DNA of 64,000 bases from Helichrysum umbraculigerum (GCA_949592205.1 CATIUR010000015.1:372001-436000); one strand, 5' to 3'. Positions 33,614-46,559 are shown, counted from the stretch's first letter. Translations and numbers: made by a program. Notes: generated by a model not told the origin, from the letters alone.

Positions 33614-36030
33614 ATGCCTCCTAAGCGATGAGTGACTAGGAATAGTCGACGAACAGAAACACCTCCAGTTGTCAAAACTACTGAACAAATGATTGCAAGA
33701 TGCATCGCTGAAGGTATTGTCGAGCATGAGGCAAGCCGAAATCGCAAGAATGGAATAAATAACAGTGGATCTACCCCTGTTAACACTGAGACACCTGCGA
33801 ATACCCGGCGATGGTGTTCATACAAGACATTTCTGGCTTGTAAGCCCACTACTTTCTGTGGCACCGAGGGTGCTATTGGTATCATTCACTGGATAGAAAA
33901 GATGGAATCCGTGTTGGATATCAGTGACTGTTTACCCGACTGTATGGTGAAGTATGCCACCTGCACCTTGGCTGACAAGGCGTTAGCATGGTGGAACAGT
34001 CAACTCCAATCCATGGGAAGGGACGCTGCCCACTCCATGTCTTGGGGACTGCTGAAAAATATGATGCTGGAAGAATTCTGTCCCCGTAGTGAAATGCAGA
34101 ATGTTGAAACTGAATTATGGGACATTAAGATGGTTGGTGCTGATATCACTAGGTACACCACTAGGTTTCAGGAACTTGCACGATTAGTGCCACACATGGT
34201 GACACCTGAGTTTAAACGCATTGAGCGTTACATCTGGGGGTTGGCACCTCAGATCCGTAGTTTGGTTACTTCATCAGAACCTGCCACATTCAGGAGTGCT
34301 GTTACTCTAGCTTAGAGGTTAACCGAAGAGGCGGTCAGAATGGGAACCTTAACCAAAAAGGTTGGGACTGGAAAAGTTGAGCCAAGCAACACTGAAGCGG
34401 GTAGTTCTGGGGGTTCGAAACGTAAATGGAACGGCAGAGGAAGTGACCGTCAGGGTCAAACAAGTAAGAAAGGATCTGGAAACCCAAAGTCCTATGCTGC
34501 CACCACTGTGGAACCAAAGCCATACTTGGGTAACAAACCTAAGTGGGATAAGTGTAACAAACACCATTAGGGTGAATGTTGGTTTTGCAACAGTTGTAGA
34601 GGTTGGGGTCATAAAATTCAAAATTGTAAGGTTAACCCAACACCTAGGGAAAACACAGAACGCCAAAATCAAGGGTGTTTTGAATGTGGTGACACGAGGA
34701 ATTATCGGAACCGTTGCCCTCGACTCAACAACCAAAACCATAACAACAACAACCGGAATAACCAGAACCGCAATGCCAACAACCCCAATAACCGCAACAA
34801 CAATGATAACAACCGCGGTAACACCAACAACAATCAGCCAGCTCGTGGACGTGCGTTTGTGGTAGCAGCAGCAGAAGCACGTCAGGATCCTAACACATTT
34901 ACTGGTACGCTTCTAGTAAACAACCACTTTGCATCTGTGCTATTTGATTCTGGTGCTGATTTAAGCTTTTTGTCCACTGAGTTTAGACCATTGTTAGAAA
35001 TCGAATTCCTTAAGCTAGATAATAAATACACTGTAGAGCTAGCCGATGGTAAGTTGATTGAATCAGGAGAAATAGTACCAGGATGTACCTTAATATTGGA
35101 AGGACATTCTTTCAAAATAGACTTACTACCGGTAGAACTAGGGAGCTTCGATATAGTGGTTGGCATGGACTTGTTGTCGAAAAACCGTCCAGAAATTGTA
35201 TGTTATGAGAAGTTGGTACGCTTACCACTACCAACAGGAGAAACTCTTGTGGTTCAAGGAGATAAACGAAAGAGTGCCACAAAAATGATTTCATGCTTGA
35301 AAGCCAGTAAGTATCTCCGAAAGGGATACCAAGCATTCTTAGCACACGTTGTAGAAAAGAAACCCGAGGAGCGACGCATAGACGATGTGCCCATTGTGCG
35401 TGACTACCCAGGGGTATTTCCTGACGAGTTACCAGGATTACCACCCCCGCGACAGGTTGAATTTCATATCGACCTAGTGCCTGGAGCAGCACCAATTGCT
35501 CGTGCACCTTATCGTCTAGCTCCATCAGAGATGCAGGAACTGTCTGCATAGTTACAAGAACTTTTGGATCTAGGATTCATCCGACCGAGCTATTCACCTT
35601 GGGGAGCTCCGGTTTTATTTGTCAAGAAAAATGATGGATCAATGCGGATGTGTATCGATTATCGGGAACTGAACAAAGTAACTATCAAAAATCGATACCC
35701 ATTACCACGCATCGATGATTTATTTGACCAGCTGCAAGGGTCAAGTTACTACTCAAAGATCGACTTGCGATCAGGTTACCACCAACTGAAGGTACGGGAT
35801 GAGGATATCCCTAAGACTGCGTTTAGGACTTGATATAGACACTACGAGTTCCTTGTCATGCCGTTTGGATTGACAAACGCACCAGCAGTGTTCATGGATC
35901 TTATGAATCGAGTATGCAAACCTTATCTCGATAAATTCGTCATTGTGTTTATCGACGACATATTGATATACTCACGAACGAAGGAAGGAAGATCACGAAC
36001 AATTGAGTAGGTTACAAGCTGTTCTTGTGA
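33614..36030 (+). pseudogene. decayed Ty3/gypsy gag-protease-RT, no LTRs seen
   Basis: One continuous reading frame from the ATG at 33614 shows gag (about 33780-34315), zinc knuckles (about 34580-34720), an Asn-rich linker, protease (DSGA at about 34950) and RT. RT includes the YRELN, DLRSGYHQ and FIDDIL motifs. The frame is broken by in-frame stops at 33629, 34313, 34568, 35549 and 35831, with no frameshift until about 35985, where it degrades and then ends. Four stops can be explained by C-to-T changes at CGA or CAG codons. The second zinc knuckle has lost its histidine (CFECGDTRNYRNRC). RNase H, integrase and both LTRs are missing. It is the same lineage as the element at 1-5643 but an old, dead copy. 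Confidence 0.93.
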
Positions 36031-37494
36031 TGTCACCTATATTCAGCCATTGATAAGCTTCAAGCTTATCAGTATTTTTTAGATAATTCGACCAGTTCGG
36101 TTATTCGATATCCAAAAAATCTGAAGGAAAAAATTTCATTAATTTACAAGACTATCAAAGGTTTGCTAACGGAAGCCATAAGGTCTCTTAATAAAAATAA
36201 ATAGCTGCATTAAATAAATTTTAACATTCCTTTTTTATTTACGATTACTTTTAATAAAATTAAACTTTGTATTTAATACACTCAAACTTCTTGTTACAAA
36301 ACATGTATTAAATGAGATTTAAGTTTTTTCATAGAATTTTTAACTGTATTTAACTATTTATGATGCCTACTTATTTTTATCAAAAGCCTTTAGGGCTTTC
36401 ATTAGTAAAACCCTACTATTGAATATACAAAATATAAAATGGATTATCCCTATCCCCTTCGCTTTCTATTATTATTGCACAGTGATATTGATGTCATTAA
36501 CTTGTTATTATGTCAGCTTAATTTGACATGACCCCTTGGATGAAAGTAAAAAATATATCATCTAATCATTAATTTTAAATCATCAACCAAATGACATCAT
36601 TAATGTCTTTCTCCTCTATCTAATCTCATCTCTTTTACCTTATCACCCTCAAATTAGCTTCATTAACTCCACACCAAAGTGTAATTCATTAATTAATTTA
36701 CTTCTCCTAATTTCAAAATTTAAAATACTCTCTTCTTTCAAGGAACTCACTTTTTTCCTACCTTACGTGATTCTGTCTGTTTTTTCAAAGCAGTATACAA
36801 CAAAAGATTACTATATTATTATCAACTTAATTTACAAAATTCCAATCGAATCGTGCTGTATAAGTTTATTTATTTTTTCTTAATTTAATTCTTATCATAT
36901 ATTATATTCATCTTCTCATCTCATCTCATCTCAATTTGAATATGCCGCTCTCTTTGAGTGGGCGTGCAATGATGGTGAGTTTGGTCAATTAAGAAGACTA
37001 TTCGAGACTGCTTGTTTATTTATGATGGTTTGTTGATTTTGTTTACGGTTTTTGATTTCCTTATTCAGTTTGGCTGTTTTTCAGTTTCAGTTTGAATTTT
37101 GGGTTTCACAATAATGTGATATTAATACTGATCGAAAGGTTTGTTATAGATTTAGAGTTTGCCATAAAATGTGATGTCTGTAAGCTGAAAAATATAATGA
37201 AAATGTTAAAATAATATGCAACAATACTTTTATAAAGAAAAATGTATTTATAGGATGACAAAATTCTTAAATAGTTATTATAAAACTGAATAGCAATGAC
37301 AAATTAGGAAAATAATAGAGTCATTGATTTAAAAAATGTAAAATGCGATGTTAGTAAGGAAAAATAAATGACATGCTAACTTTAATGAAATCAATAATTT
37401 TAAAAATAAATATTATTAGGATGCCATTAATTAAGGAAAAGAGAATAATTCCAAATACCAATTTGGTAATTGGTTAATTATAGATACAAAAGAC
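36031..37494. other. intergenic; 11-bp palindrome and a possible isolated first exon
   Basis: TTGATAAGCTT directly followed by its near complement CAAGCTTATCAG (36052-36073) lies just after the gypsy remnant. At 36942 an ATG opens 11 codons ending ATGATG/GTGAGT, a good splice donor after a CT-rich leader. No following exon was recognised. Confidence 0.4.
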
Positions 37495-37499
37495 ATATG

Positions 37500-38254
37500 T
37501 GTTGGAATCAATATTCTCGGGTTGGCTTCGGGTTTGACCGTGGTACATTATGATTCAAAGATATGCCCATGACATAATAATATAAAGTCCATTTATCCTA
37601 TTCGGTCACACGCAAAGGCCAATCGAAAATCGTTTGATATACTTTCGTATGAGATTAGCTAACTAGACATTTGTTAATGGTCTAAATAATTAGCTAGGTT
37701 GAGTTTGTTTAATTAATTAGTTATACTAATAACTAGTAATTAATTAAACATAAAGGAGTGCATGTATTAGTCTTGTATTTTATCAAGAATGCATGTCCTT
37801 AAAAGTTAGATTCTCTTGAATCTTACTTAAGACTCAACCTCTAACTTCTCACACACACTTAACATTTCCACTCTCTCTTATTCTCTTTCTACCCACGGTT
37901 TTCTCTCTAGAAAAACACCAAAATCAGTCGGAAATCTCAAGACTTTGAGGATTTCGAATACGCAATACACAAAGGTGTGGTGTTGCGGTTTGGTGGAGAT
38001 AAAGAGGTATTCAAGGAGCTGAAGATTGAAAGCATACATTCGAGATCGGAACTTTGGGTGTCTCCCCGATAGAGAGGTTCTCGTTTGAGCCTAAGATTGA
38101 ATCGATCGGAATCACGCTTCAAGGGTATGATTCTTGTTCTAATCTCTATTGTAGCTATTGTTTTGTGCATGTCGATTATATGAAGGAGTTCGGATCTTAA
38201 ATCTAGTTTTAATAACTCGTGTTTTTCGTTGCGCGTTCGCACCGAACTCCGACA
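37500..38254 (+). repeat. 5' LTR of copia element (755 bp)
   Basis: It begins TGTTGGAATC and ends ACTCCGACA. Its part 37811-38254 is repeated at 39899-40348 with few substitutions and a 6-bp length difference near 38025/40108. Confidence 0.93.
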
Positions 38255-38255
38255 T

Positions 38256-38268
38256 TGGTATCAGAGCC
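38256..38268 (+). promoter_or_regulatory. primer-binding site for initiator Met tRNA
   Basis: TGGTATCAGAGCC starts one base after the LTR end. Confidence 0.9.
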
Positions 38269-39299
38269 ACCTTGTACAAACTTTAGCTCATGAATCTATC
38301 GAATTGATTGCTTCGAAATGCATGTACCATGGCTGGTTGTTTCGGACTGTTTTGGACAGATTCTTGGTCCGAAATTATTTGGCATTATCCGTCATAAAAT
38401 GGTTTTGCATGTGATTAAAAATGATAGATCTTTAAACTTGTTAAAAATCAGAAAATCGTTTTTGTTCATATGTACTTTTCGGGACTGTTTTGGACTGTTT
38501 TTGTAATCGGTTTTAGATTGATTATAAACAGCCCCTTTTGAGTTTTAAATGATACATCTTAGGTATAATAAAGTCTTAAAAGGGTTGGTTATAATAACTA
38601 GTAACCGAGTCGAAACTTCAGCCCTTTGTCGAATGGTACATGAGATTTTGAAGCTTTCGTATAATGATGTTTGTATGTTTAGTTGTTGAATGGATATTGG
38701 TAGTTTATGCCCATGGCCTTTGTGTGATGTTTGGTTGTGTATTATTTATTCGGATGAATGTAATAATAATTAATCAAACGGCTTGCATGTCGTCCTTTTA
38801 ATTTTAATCATGTATTTGTATAAACGACAAATGTGTCGTTTTCTTTCTATGTATTTGTAATAGGATAGAAAGTAGAATAGTTTTTGATTTAAAATGTAAA
38901 GAGACGCCTAAGATTGGAATCACGAAGATGATGTTCAAGATGTTGCAAGCGGGTCTCCTTCAAGGATGATGGTTTAAGTGGGAGCCGTTGCTACTACTTA
39001 TTTTGTCCTTAGATTGACCTCGTTTTTCGGTATGGTGGCTTACCGGAAAAATGCATAGGATTGGCATACTACCGATACAAATGCATGTGATGATTATTAT
39101 TGTTTTAAGTATTTGTCTTGGTTGTGCTAACAAGAAAATTGTTTTAAAACAAAAGACTATAATCATATATCGGTTTGGTTATAATGGATTAACAAACGCG
39201 ACATAAAATTGGCAAGATTTTAAAATGGTATAAAATGTTTTTGCTAATACAAAACGAAAACCCGTTTTAAATGTAAACTTTACGCCATCCACGAGTAGT

Positions 39300-39660
39300 G
39301 CACACATTCGAACCTTCTACCTGTTGAAACTCGCGATACCCGAGAGTCTTGGGCCGGTTTTCAATTGGGTGTTAGCAAGGGTGAGGTAAAGTTCGCGATA
39401 CCCGAGAGTCTTGGGCCGGATTTCACATGTATCTATCATGGACAGTTTACAATCTGGACTTGTGTTTCCGCGGCATACCCGGCACAAGAAAGGGTTGGCG
39501 TAGAAGGGATTAAACATGTCAATTGATATAATGGATCATCATTGAATCCCGCAGGAGTCTAAGAATTTCATAATGGATGAAATTGGTAATATAGTATACC
39601 TACCTAAATAGCTTATAACTAATGTTTCCGCGGCATACCCGGCATTACTCTAAGTGAAAT
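39300..39660. repeat. short repeats in copia leader
   Basis: CGCGATACCCGAGAGTCTTG followed by GGCCGG occurs twice (39331 and 39391). GTTTCCGCGGCATACCCGGCA also occurs twice (39463 and 39623). These are repeated, GC-richer units inside the untranslated leader. Confidence 0.8.
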
Positions 39661-39774
39661 ATGGATCTTAGCCTTGTTAATTATAATTGTTTTAAATATT
39701 AAAACACACAAGGGTAATTATTTTAACAAGGATTAAATATGTCAGATTAACTTATACAATCTATAAATTGAAAG

Positions 39775-39918
39775 ATGTCTGCAACAAATACAAACTCTCC
39801 TTCCTCATATATTTCTACTTTTTGCCTAAAAGGGCTTCTTGAGAAGGATAAGCTTAATGGCTTGAACTTCATTGACTGGCTTCGCAACCTGAGGATTGTT
39901 CTCTTGAGTCTTACTTAA
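39775..39918 (+). pseudogene. copia gag, N-terminal 43 codons only
   Basis: The frame starts MSATNTNSPS and contains KLNGLNFIDWLRNLRIVL, the hallmark N-terminal gag sequence of Ty1/copia elements. After Leu43 it runs across the deletion junction into LTR sequence and stops four codons later. It is not functional. Confidence 0.88.
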
Positions 39919-40348
39919 GACTCAACCTCTAACTTCTCACACACACTTAACATTTCCACTCTCTCTTGTTCTCTTTCTACCCACGGTTTTCTCTCTAGAA
40001 AAACACCAAAATCAGTCCGAAATCTCAAGACTTTGAGGGTTTCGGATACGCAATACACAAATGTGTGGTGTTGCGGTTTGGTGGAGATAAAGAGGTGTTC
40101 AAGGAGCTGAAATTGGTGACCGAAAGCATACATTCGAGATCGGAACTTTGGGTGTCTCCCCGATAGAGAGGTTCTCGTTTGAGCCTAAGATCAAATCGAT
40201 TGGAATCACGCTTCAAGGGTATGATTCTTGTTCTAATCTCTATTGTAGCTATTGTTTTGTGCATGTCGATTATATGAAGGAGTTCGGATCTTAAATCTCG
40301 TTTTAATAACTCGTGTTTTCAGCTGCGCGTTCGCACCGAACTCCGACA
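39899..40348 (+). repeat. 3' LTR of copia element, 5' part deleted
   Basis: It corresponds to the last 444 bp of the 5' LTR and ends ACTCCGACA before TSD ATATG. Confidence 0.92.
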
Positions 40349-40628
40349 ATATGATCAGTAAAATACTAAGTTACACATAATAGAAACAAAAATCACCAAA
40401 CAATACAATATACCAATCTACTATTCCCTAACTACTTGCACATTACTTATTACCATGATCATAGGGAATAATTCCAAATACTTCATATGAAGATATCATC
40501 AAAAAATTGTCAAAAACGCATCCAATGGATAAACTACAGTGAGATCGATCAACGCTTCACATTAAAAGTCCTCTCAAAACTATGTAAATCTTAAACTTAC
40601 AAATCCTCTCCTTTAAAAAAAAATGTCA

Positions 40629-41164
40629 AAAATTAGTTAAAATCAACAACTGTAAATAAAAAAATTAACTAAAGTGAATTAAAAGAGAGAAAATTAAACC
40701 GTAATTTCATTACATATTAAAAACACATTCATACAATTATCCGTAACTAATTACCCGAATCCACCAATATTTACTCGATTTAACTGAAAATTTTAGCGAA
40801 AGTTAGATGGAAGGACAAAAGGTACAAATAATGAAGACCACAAAGTAAAATCATAGAAAAAATTATTTAAGGACAAAATCGGTCAAAACGCAAGAGAAAA
40901 TTAGTTGAAGTCAACAAATCTAAAAAAACTAATTAAGTGATTTAAAAAGAGAAAATTAAACTGTAATTTCATAACATATTAAAAAAACACATTCATATAA
41001 ATATCCGTAACTAATTACTCGAATCCACCAAAATGTAACCTGATTCCATGGAAAAACTTAACGAAGGTTAGACGGAAGGACAATAAGTGCAGGAAATGAA
41101 GGCCACAAAGTAAAAATTGCAGAGAAAATTCGTTAAGGATAGAATCCGCTTAAAAGCAAGACCA
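40629..41164. repeat. tandem duplication, 268-bp unit
   Basis: Two diverged head-to-tail copies are at 40629-40896 and 40897-41164. Each carries AAAATTAGTT..AATCAAC, AATTAAAC.GTAATTTCAT and TCCGTAACTAATTAC.CGAATCC. Each ends with GTTAGA.GGAAGGACAA. The copies differ at many sites, so the duplication is old. Confidence 0.85.
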
Positions 41165-42340
41165 GAGGGACAAAAAAATTCAAATTCCCTAAAACAAACA
41201 ATAAGAAAAGGTCAAAGAGTAGTTAATGGTTACCCTAATTAGAGGAGTAATAGATTAGTATTTTTCACATAGAAAATTAGGAATAAGTATGTCATAATTT
41301 TGATCAATGGTTAAATGATAATATATGGCCTCTCATCGAAAGGTTGAGTCTCTTTTATGGTTTTTCTTATAATAGATATTAATAGAATAAATAGATTAAG
41401 ATTTAATGTTAATAGTGGTGCACTACTAAACACTATTTACCATTGCATCAAAATAGTGCAGTGTTTGGTGCTAATTCTAGAAACAGTTTTTTATACTTCC
41501 ATACTATCTTAGTACAAAAATGTATTGATAATGCGCACATTGAAGATGCTCTTATTGAATGGTAACATCTATTGCTTGGGTCAACAAACTTTGACGGTAG
41601 GTAATAATCATGATTAACAAACAACAACAACAACAACAACAACTACAACAACAACAACAATAATAATAATAATAATAATAACAATAATAATAATAAAACT
41701 AATAAAATATAAATTAATCATGGTTATTATCATAGTTGTTTTTACGAGTCACGAGTCGACTTTTACAACTCAAGTTAAGAATTCAAAAAATTAAGGCGAT
41801 CGGAACCTAAACTCTTAAATAATTTTGATTTTACGAGTCATTTATTGACTGTTTCAAGTCGTGTGCGACTGTTATGAGTTAAAAATTAGACAAACTTTTA
41901 GTGTAATGTAATACAGAAATGAAAGAACAAAAAAAAATAAAAAAATGACTATAAACTATTTTAAATCAAGTCTTTGTGTTGATTGTCAGTTAACAACTTC
42001 ACAATTGACTCTCACCATTTTCTTTACGTCTCATAAAAACTAAAATCTTAATCTTAAACAACAATATACAAAATACAAAAATACATATAAATATATATTG
42101 TAAAATAGTTACACTTTGAGTCAAATCACGAGTTAAAAATTGATATAACAAATTCAAAAATACATATAAATTTACTTTATTTGTGTGGTTTTTAATTTTT
42201 TATTTATAAGCCAGGTGTGGGACTTAAGTTTTTAAATTTTAAAACCCAAATTCAAATCATTCACGGCTACAGGTGTCGAAAAAGCGGAGGACCGTTACAA
42301 GTCACCTTTCAAAATCCCGCTTCCACCCTTTTCAAATTTA
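41165..42340. other. intergenic upstream of beta-tubulin
   Basis: AT-rich, with a (CAA)n/(TAA)n microsatellite at 41622-41696. No gene is seen. Confidence 0.6.
41622..41696. repeat. (CAA)n then (TAA)n microsatellite
   Basis: An array of ACA and then ATA triplets with few interruptions. Confidence 0.95.
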
Positions 42341-42360
42341 ACCATTAATTCTTCATCATC

Positions 42361-42367
42361 TATAAAA
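42361..42367 (+). promoter_or_regulatory. TATA box of beta-tubulin gene
   Basis: TATAAAA lies 106 bp upstream of the ATG and is followed by a C-rich then CAATTG-repeat leader (three CAATTG steps at 42411-42431) and an AAAAAG run just before the start codon. It is the only good TATA box near the gene. Confidence 0.7.
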
Positions 42368-42466
42368 ACCAAACCCCTCCGCCCCCACCACTCACTCACT
42401 TTTCATCAAACCAATTGCAATTGCAATTGCAATACCCTCTAAGAAAAAGAAAAAGAAAAAGAAACA

Positions 42467-44352
42467 ATGCGTGAGATTCTTCACATCCAAGGAGGGCAAT
42501 GTGGGAACCAGATCGGTGCCAAGTTCTGGGAAGTTGTTTGTGCGGAACACGGAATTGATTCAACCGGACGTTACCAAGGTGATTCTCCTCTTCAATTAGA
42601 AAGGATTAATGTTTATTACAACGAAGCTAGTTGTGGACGCTTTGTTCCAAGGGCTGTTCTCATGGATCTTGAACCTGGTACCATGGATAGTGTCCGATCT
42701 GGTCCTTACGGTCACATCTTTCGTCCTGATAACTTTGTTTTTGGTCAATCTGGTGCTGGTAATAATTGGGCAAAGGGTCATTATACTGAAGGTGCTGAGT
42801 TGATCGATTCTGTTCTTGATGTTGTCAGAAAGGAAGCTGAAAACTGCGACTGCCTTCAAGGTATCCACCCTATTTCTATTCAAGTCTTTAAATTATCTTC
42901 ATTATTATTGTTATTTGTTTATAGATCTGTATGTATATATGCTGTTCCTGCTTAAATTAGGGATTTTGACAGATATGAAAATTAATGAAAAGATTGTTAT
43001 CTTTTTTTAATAATTTGTTATTATAAATATTATTTTTTTTAAAAAAAAATAATAATAATTAAAAACCTTGTTACTTATACACAACAATATATCAAAATGT
43101 TTACAACTTTAAATTAGGGGGAGTTTTGACATACAAACGTAAAAAGCTTGTTGATTTGTGTATGGGCAGGGTTTAATCATCAATTTGGGGTTTTGTTTGT
43201 TATAGACTTGTATGGATACTGCTGCTTGAATTAGGGTTTTTATTTTTAAATAATTGATAAAGTGGAAACATTGTAAAATTTTGGGTGTGTATTTTGTATA
43301 TTGGCAGGGTTTCAGGTATGTCATTCGTTAGGAGGAGGAACAGGATCGGGTATGGGTACCCTATTGATATCAAAGATAAGGGAGGAATATCCGGACCGTA
43401 CAATGATGACTTTCTCTGTTTTCCCATCACCAAAAGTATCTGATACGGTTGTAGAACCTTACAACGCAACCTTGTCAGTTCATCAGCTTGTTGAAAATGC
43501 TGACGAGTGTATGGTTCTTGATAACGAAGCTCTCTACGATATTTGCTTTCGTACCCTCAAGCTCACCACTCCTAGCTGTAAGATTAATTAAATGCCTCAA
43601 CTTTTTATTTCTTAAATAACACATCGTAATTGTAATTGTTGACATTTTGTTTGTTAATGTAATGTACAGTTGGAGATCTAAACCATTTGATTTCAGCAAC
43701 AATGTCGGGTGTAACTTGTTGTCTTCGGTTCCCTGGGCAATTGAACTCTGATCTGAGAAAGCTAGCAGTGAATCTTGTTCCGTTTCCGAGGCTGCATTTT
43801 TTCATGGTGGGATTTGCTCCTCTGACCTCACGTGGGTCTCAACTGTATCGAGCACTGACTGTACCTGAGCTCACTCAACAAATGTGGGATGCCAAGAACA
43901 TGATGTGTGCTGCCGATCCAAGACACGGTCGATACCTCACAGCATCTGCTATGTTCAGAGGCAAAATGAGCACAAAAGAAGTAGATGAGCAGATGATTAA
44001 TGTGCAGAACAAGAACTCATCTTACTTTGTTGAATGGATTCCAAACAATGTCAAGTCAACTGTTTGTGATATTCCACCAACGGGTCTGAAAATGGCATCA
44101 ACATTTATTGGGAATTCAACTTCTATTCAAGAGATGTTTAGACGTGTGAGCGAACAGTTCACAGCTATGTTTAGAAGAAAGGCTTTCTTGCATTGGTATA
44201 CAGGTGAAGGGATGGATGAGATGGAGTTTACTGAGGCGGAAAGCAATATGAATGATTTGGTATCGGAGTATCAGCAGTACCAAGATGCAACAGCAGATGA
44301 AGAGGAAGATTATTATGAGGATGAAGAGGAAGAAGCAGAACAAGAAAACTAG
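42467..44352 (+). CDS. TUBB: beta-tubulin, three exons
   Basis: Exons are 42467-42860, 43308-43577 and 43670-44352; both introns are GT-AG and phase 1, after codons 131 and 221, the conserved plant beta-tubulin positions. The product is 448 residues, a normal length, and pairs with alpha-tubulin to build microtubules. Visible marks are the N-terminal MREI tetrapeptide used in mRNA autoregulation, the GTP-binding glycine loop GGGTGSG (about residues 140-146) and NEALYDIC. The C-terminal tail is acidic (EEEDYYEDEEEEAEQEN). The isotype cannot be assigned safely from sequence alone. No frame damage is seen. The leader and TATA box upstream are intact, so it is probably expressed. Confidence 0.97.
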
Positions 44353-44478
44353 GTGTCTCAAATAATGCTATTATTATCTACTAGAATATGAATCTACCGA
44401 AGTCCCATTTGTCGGTCTCTCTCTGGCAAAGGGATATCGAGGGTAGTTAAACTCTATCATTATCAGTATTATTATTTT

Positions 44479-44541
44479 GTTAGGATGACTTGATATGTTC
44501 TCTTATTATTATTATGTTAGGATGACTTGATATGTTCTCTT
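44479..44541. repeat. 37-bp tandem duplication in tubulin 3' UTR
   Basis: GTTAGGATGACTTGATATGT followed by TCTCTT occurs twice, at 44479 and 44516, separated by an ATT run. Confidence 0.85.
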
Positions 44542-44827
44542 TTCTGATGAGTTACTTCTTGATATCTATCATCGTTATATCAACTCGTTTCTTCTTGCTG
44601 TTTGTTACAAAGCTGCAGAGTTTTGGTTGTCTTGAGTGCTTTTGTAGTAAAAATCTAATCATCAACTTCTCCAGTTATTGTTGATTTCTAAATGCTCACG
44701 TTTCAATGTGTTTTGTATCATGATATAAATTCTAACAAGTCGTGCTTGTAATGAGATTTTTGAGATTCATCAAGTCATTTTCTGTAGATACACTTTGCAG
44801 TATGTAATTTTCAGTCTACAATGCGTT

Positions 44828-44980
44828 GGGTTGGGGTTTATAAGCTTATAAGGGTCAAATGGTTGAGATCTAGCTAGACTAATCAAGGTGTGATGAGTTG
44901 ATGTTTATACTGGTTAAATGGTTAAGACCTAACTAGACTCATCAATGTGTGGTGAGTTGGGGTTTATACGGGTCAAATGA
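44828..44980. repeat. about 60-67-bp tandem repeat, two and a half copies
   Basis: Units contain GAGTTG.GGTTTATA, GGTCAAATGGTT and GA.CTA.CTAGACT.ATCAA.GTGTG. Copies start near 44828, 44896 and 44952. Confidence 0.75.
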
Positions 44981-44989
44981 AGATAGGGT

Positions 44990-46559
44990 TTTAATAATCG
45001 CCAAATGGTTCGGACTGGTTTTGACACAATTTTGGGCGTGGAAATATAATGCAGATTCAAATGTTGTTCGTAGGTTTTTAAATCTTTTAAGCGGTACCAA
45101 TTTGGGTTAACATCTCATTAAATGTATTGACACTTGCAAAATGAATGTTCGGAAATATCAAACAATTTAAAGCAAATCCTTAATGTGAATCAATCAAAAA
45201 GATACACTGAAGAAATTGGCTTTGTACGAAATCTTGTGCAGGAATAAAAAGTAAACTTGTTATTGAAATCAAATACACGGATTTTAATTACAGCCGTTAA
45301 TGATTAGATCCATTGTCTATCACATTCTGATCCAATAACTGATGCATTGTCACACAACTTCCAGTCCAACTACTTGTTGTCAAACATACGCTTGATATTG
45401 TCACATATATTCAAACCTAAATAAACGATCAACGATCCTATTTACTGAATTATTTCTACCTTGATACTAGTGGCTAACCCTCTCCTCCTCCCCCAACCTC
45501 ACTGAGTCAAGGGCCTTAGAAATGTGCCGAATATATACTTACACAAGTTGGAGACACTCTATAAGACTATAACATATACCGAGCATATTGAAGGTCTTTA
45601 CAAGTTACATATATATTCAGATGACATTTCAAGTTGAAACTTAACCACAAACCACCATGCTTAAATTACAAGAGGTGGCATTTACGGTCAATATATATGT
45701 TAAATTTGGCTAGAAGTCTATTGTTGATTTTCCATTAGATGTTATCATTAGTTTATTAGGTTTCACTTTCATTGGCGGTAATTGATAAAAGTCTGCAGAG
45801 TTTAATAAAAGAGTCAAAAAAGACGTTTTAGTATACCCTCTTGAATCATCCATATAAAATAATGCCACACATCTCACTTAAGAGGATAGTCACTGATAAA
45901 ATGCAGCTGCAAGATAGTTTAACCCTTAAAGATTGCATTGGAACACCCACACCACAGTACATTGGGGCGGAGCACTGTGAACTGTTGTCCAATTTTGTTA
46001 ATTGAGGTGTATATATCATCTGTAACTTATCCTGACCAAAGTTGAAGCCTAATTGGCCAATTGATGTGGCCCGTAACTAATCGACAAGAATTGAGGTCCT
46101 GATACATCATAATCACGCATTAACTCCTTTGTCTAATAGGCATTTCCCTACGGAATTGATAGCACTGAATCAAAATATGAATGACAGTCTCATAGAGCCG
46201 CCATATTTCCTTAGGAGATTAAGTTCTTGAATGAACGCCACTACACCAACACTGAAGTAAGGTTACGTTATTTGAGGGACTAAACCAAATGTTGTTGAAC
46301 TACATTTTACGAAGCCAATGAGTCATGGGTACACCTGACTATACAACATGCAAATAACATATAGATAAATGTCTTCCACTCATAAAAAATGCATTCAAAT
46401 GATCATAACATTGTACAATATCGAACTACATTTTGTTCATAATATTGCACAACCTTATAACTACAAACAAACCTACACCGGAACTAATTGGAACAGAATA
46501 ACCACATTCATTTACAAATCAAGAAATAGTAACATCTAAACTAGTAATCAAAGAGTTAC
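44990..46559. other. intergenic between tubulin and lectin genes
   Basis: No gene, transposon end or tandem array is recognised. The part next to 46560 is the likely 3' UTR of the minus-strand lectin gene. Confidence 0.5.

Larger units (their letters stand above)
37500..40348 (+). mobile_element. Ty1/copia retrotransposon, internal-deletion derivative, TSD ATATG
   Basis: A full 5' LTR (37500-38254) is followed by the PBS, 1.5 kb of leader, the first 43 codons of gag, and then directly by the 3' two-thirds of the 3' LTR (39899-40348). Perfect 5-bp repeats ATATG flank the whole (37495-37499 and 40349-40353). The original element therefore inserted complete and later lost the rest of gag, all of pol and the start of the 3' LTR in one deletion. 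TTCTCTTGA, or close to it, occurs at both sides of the junction. Confidence 0.93.
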
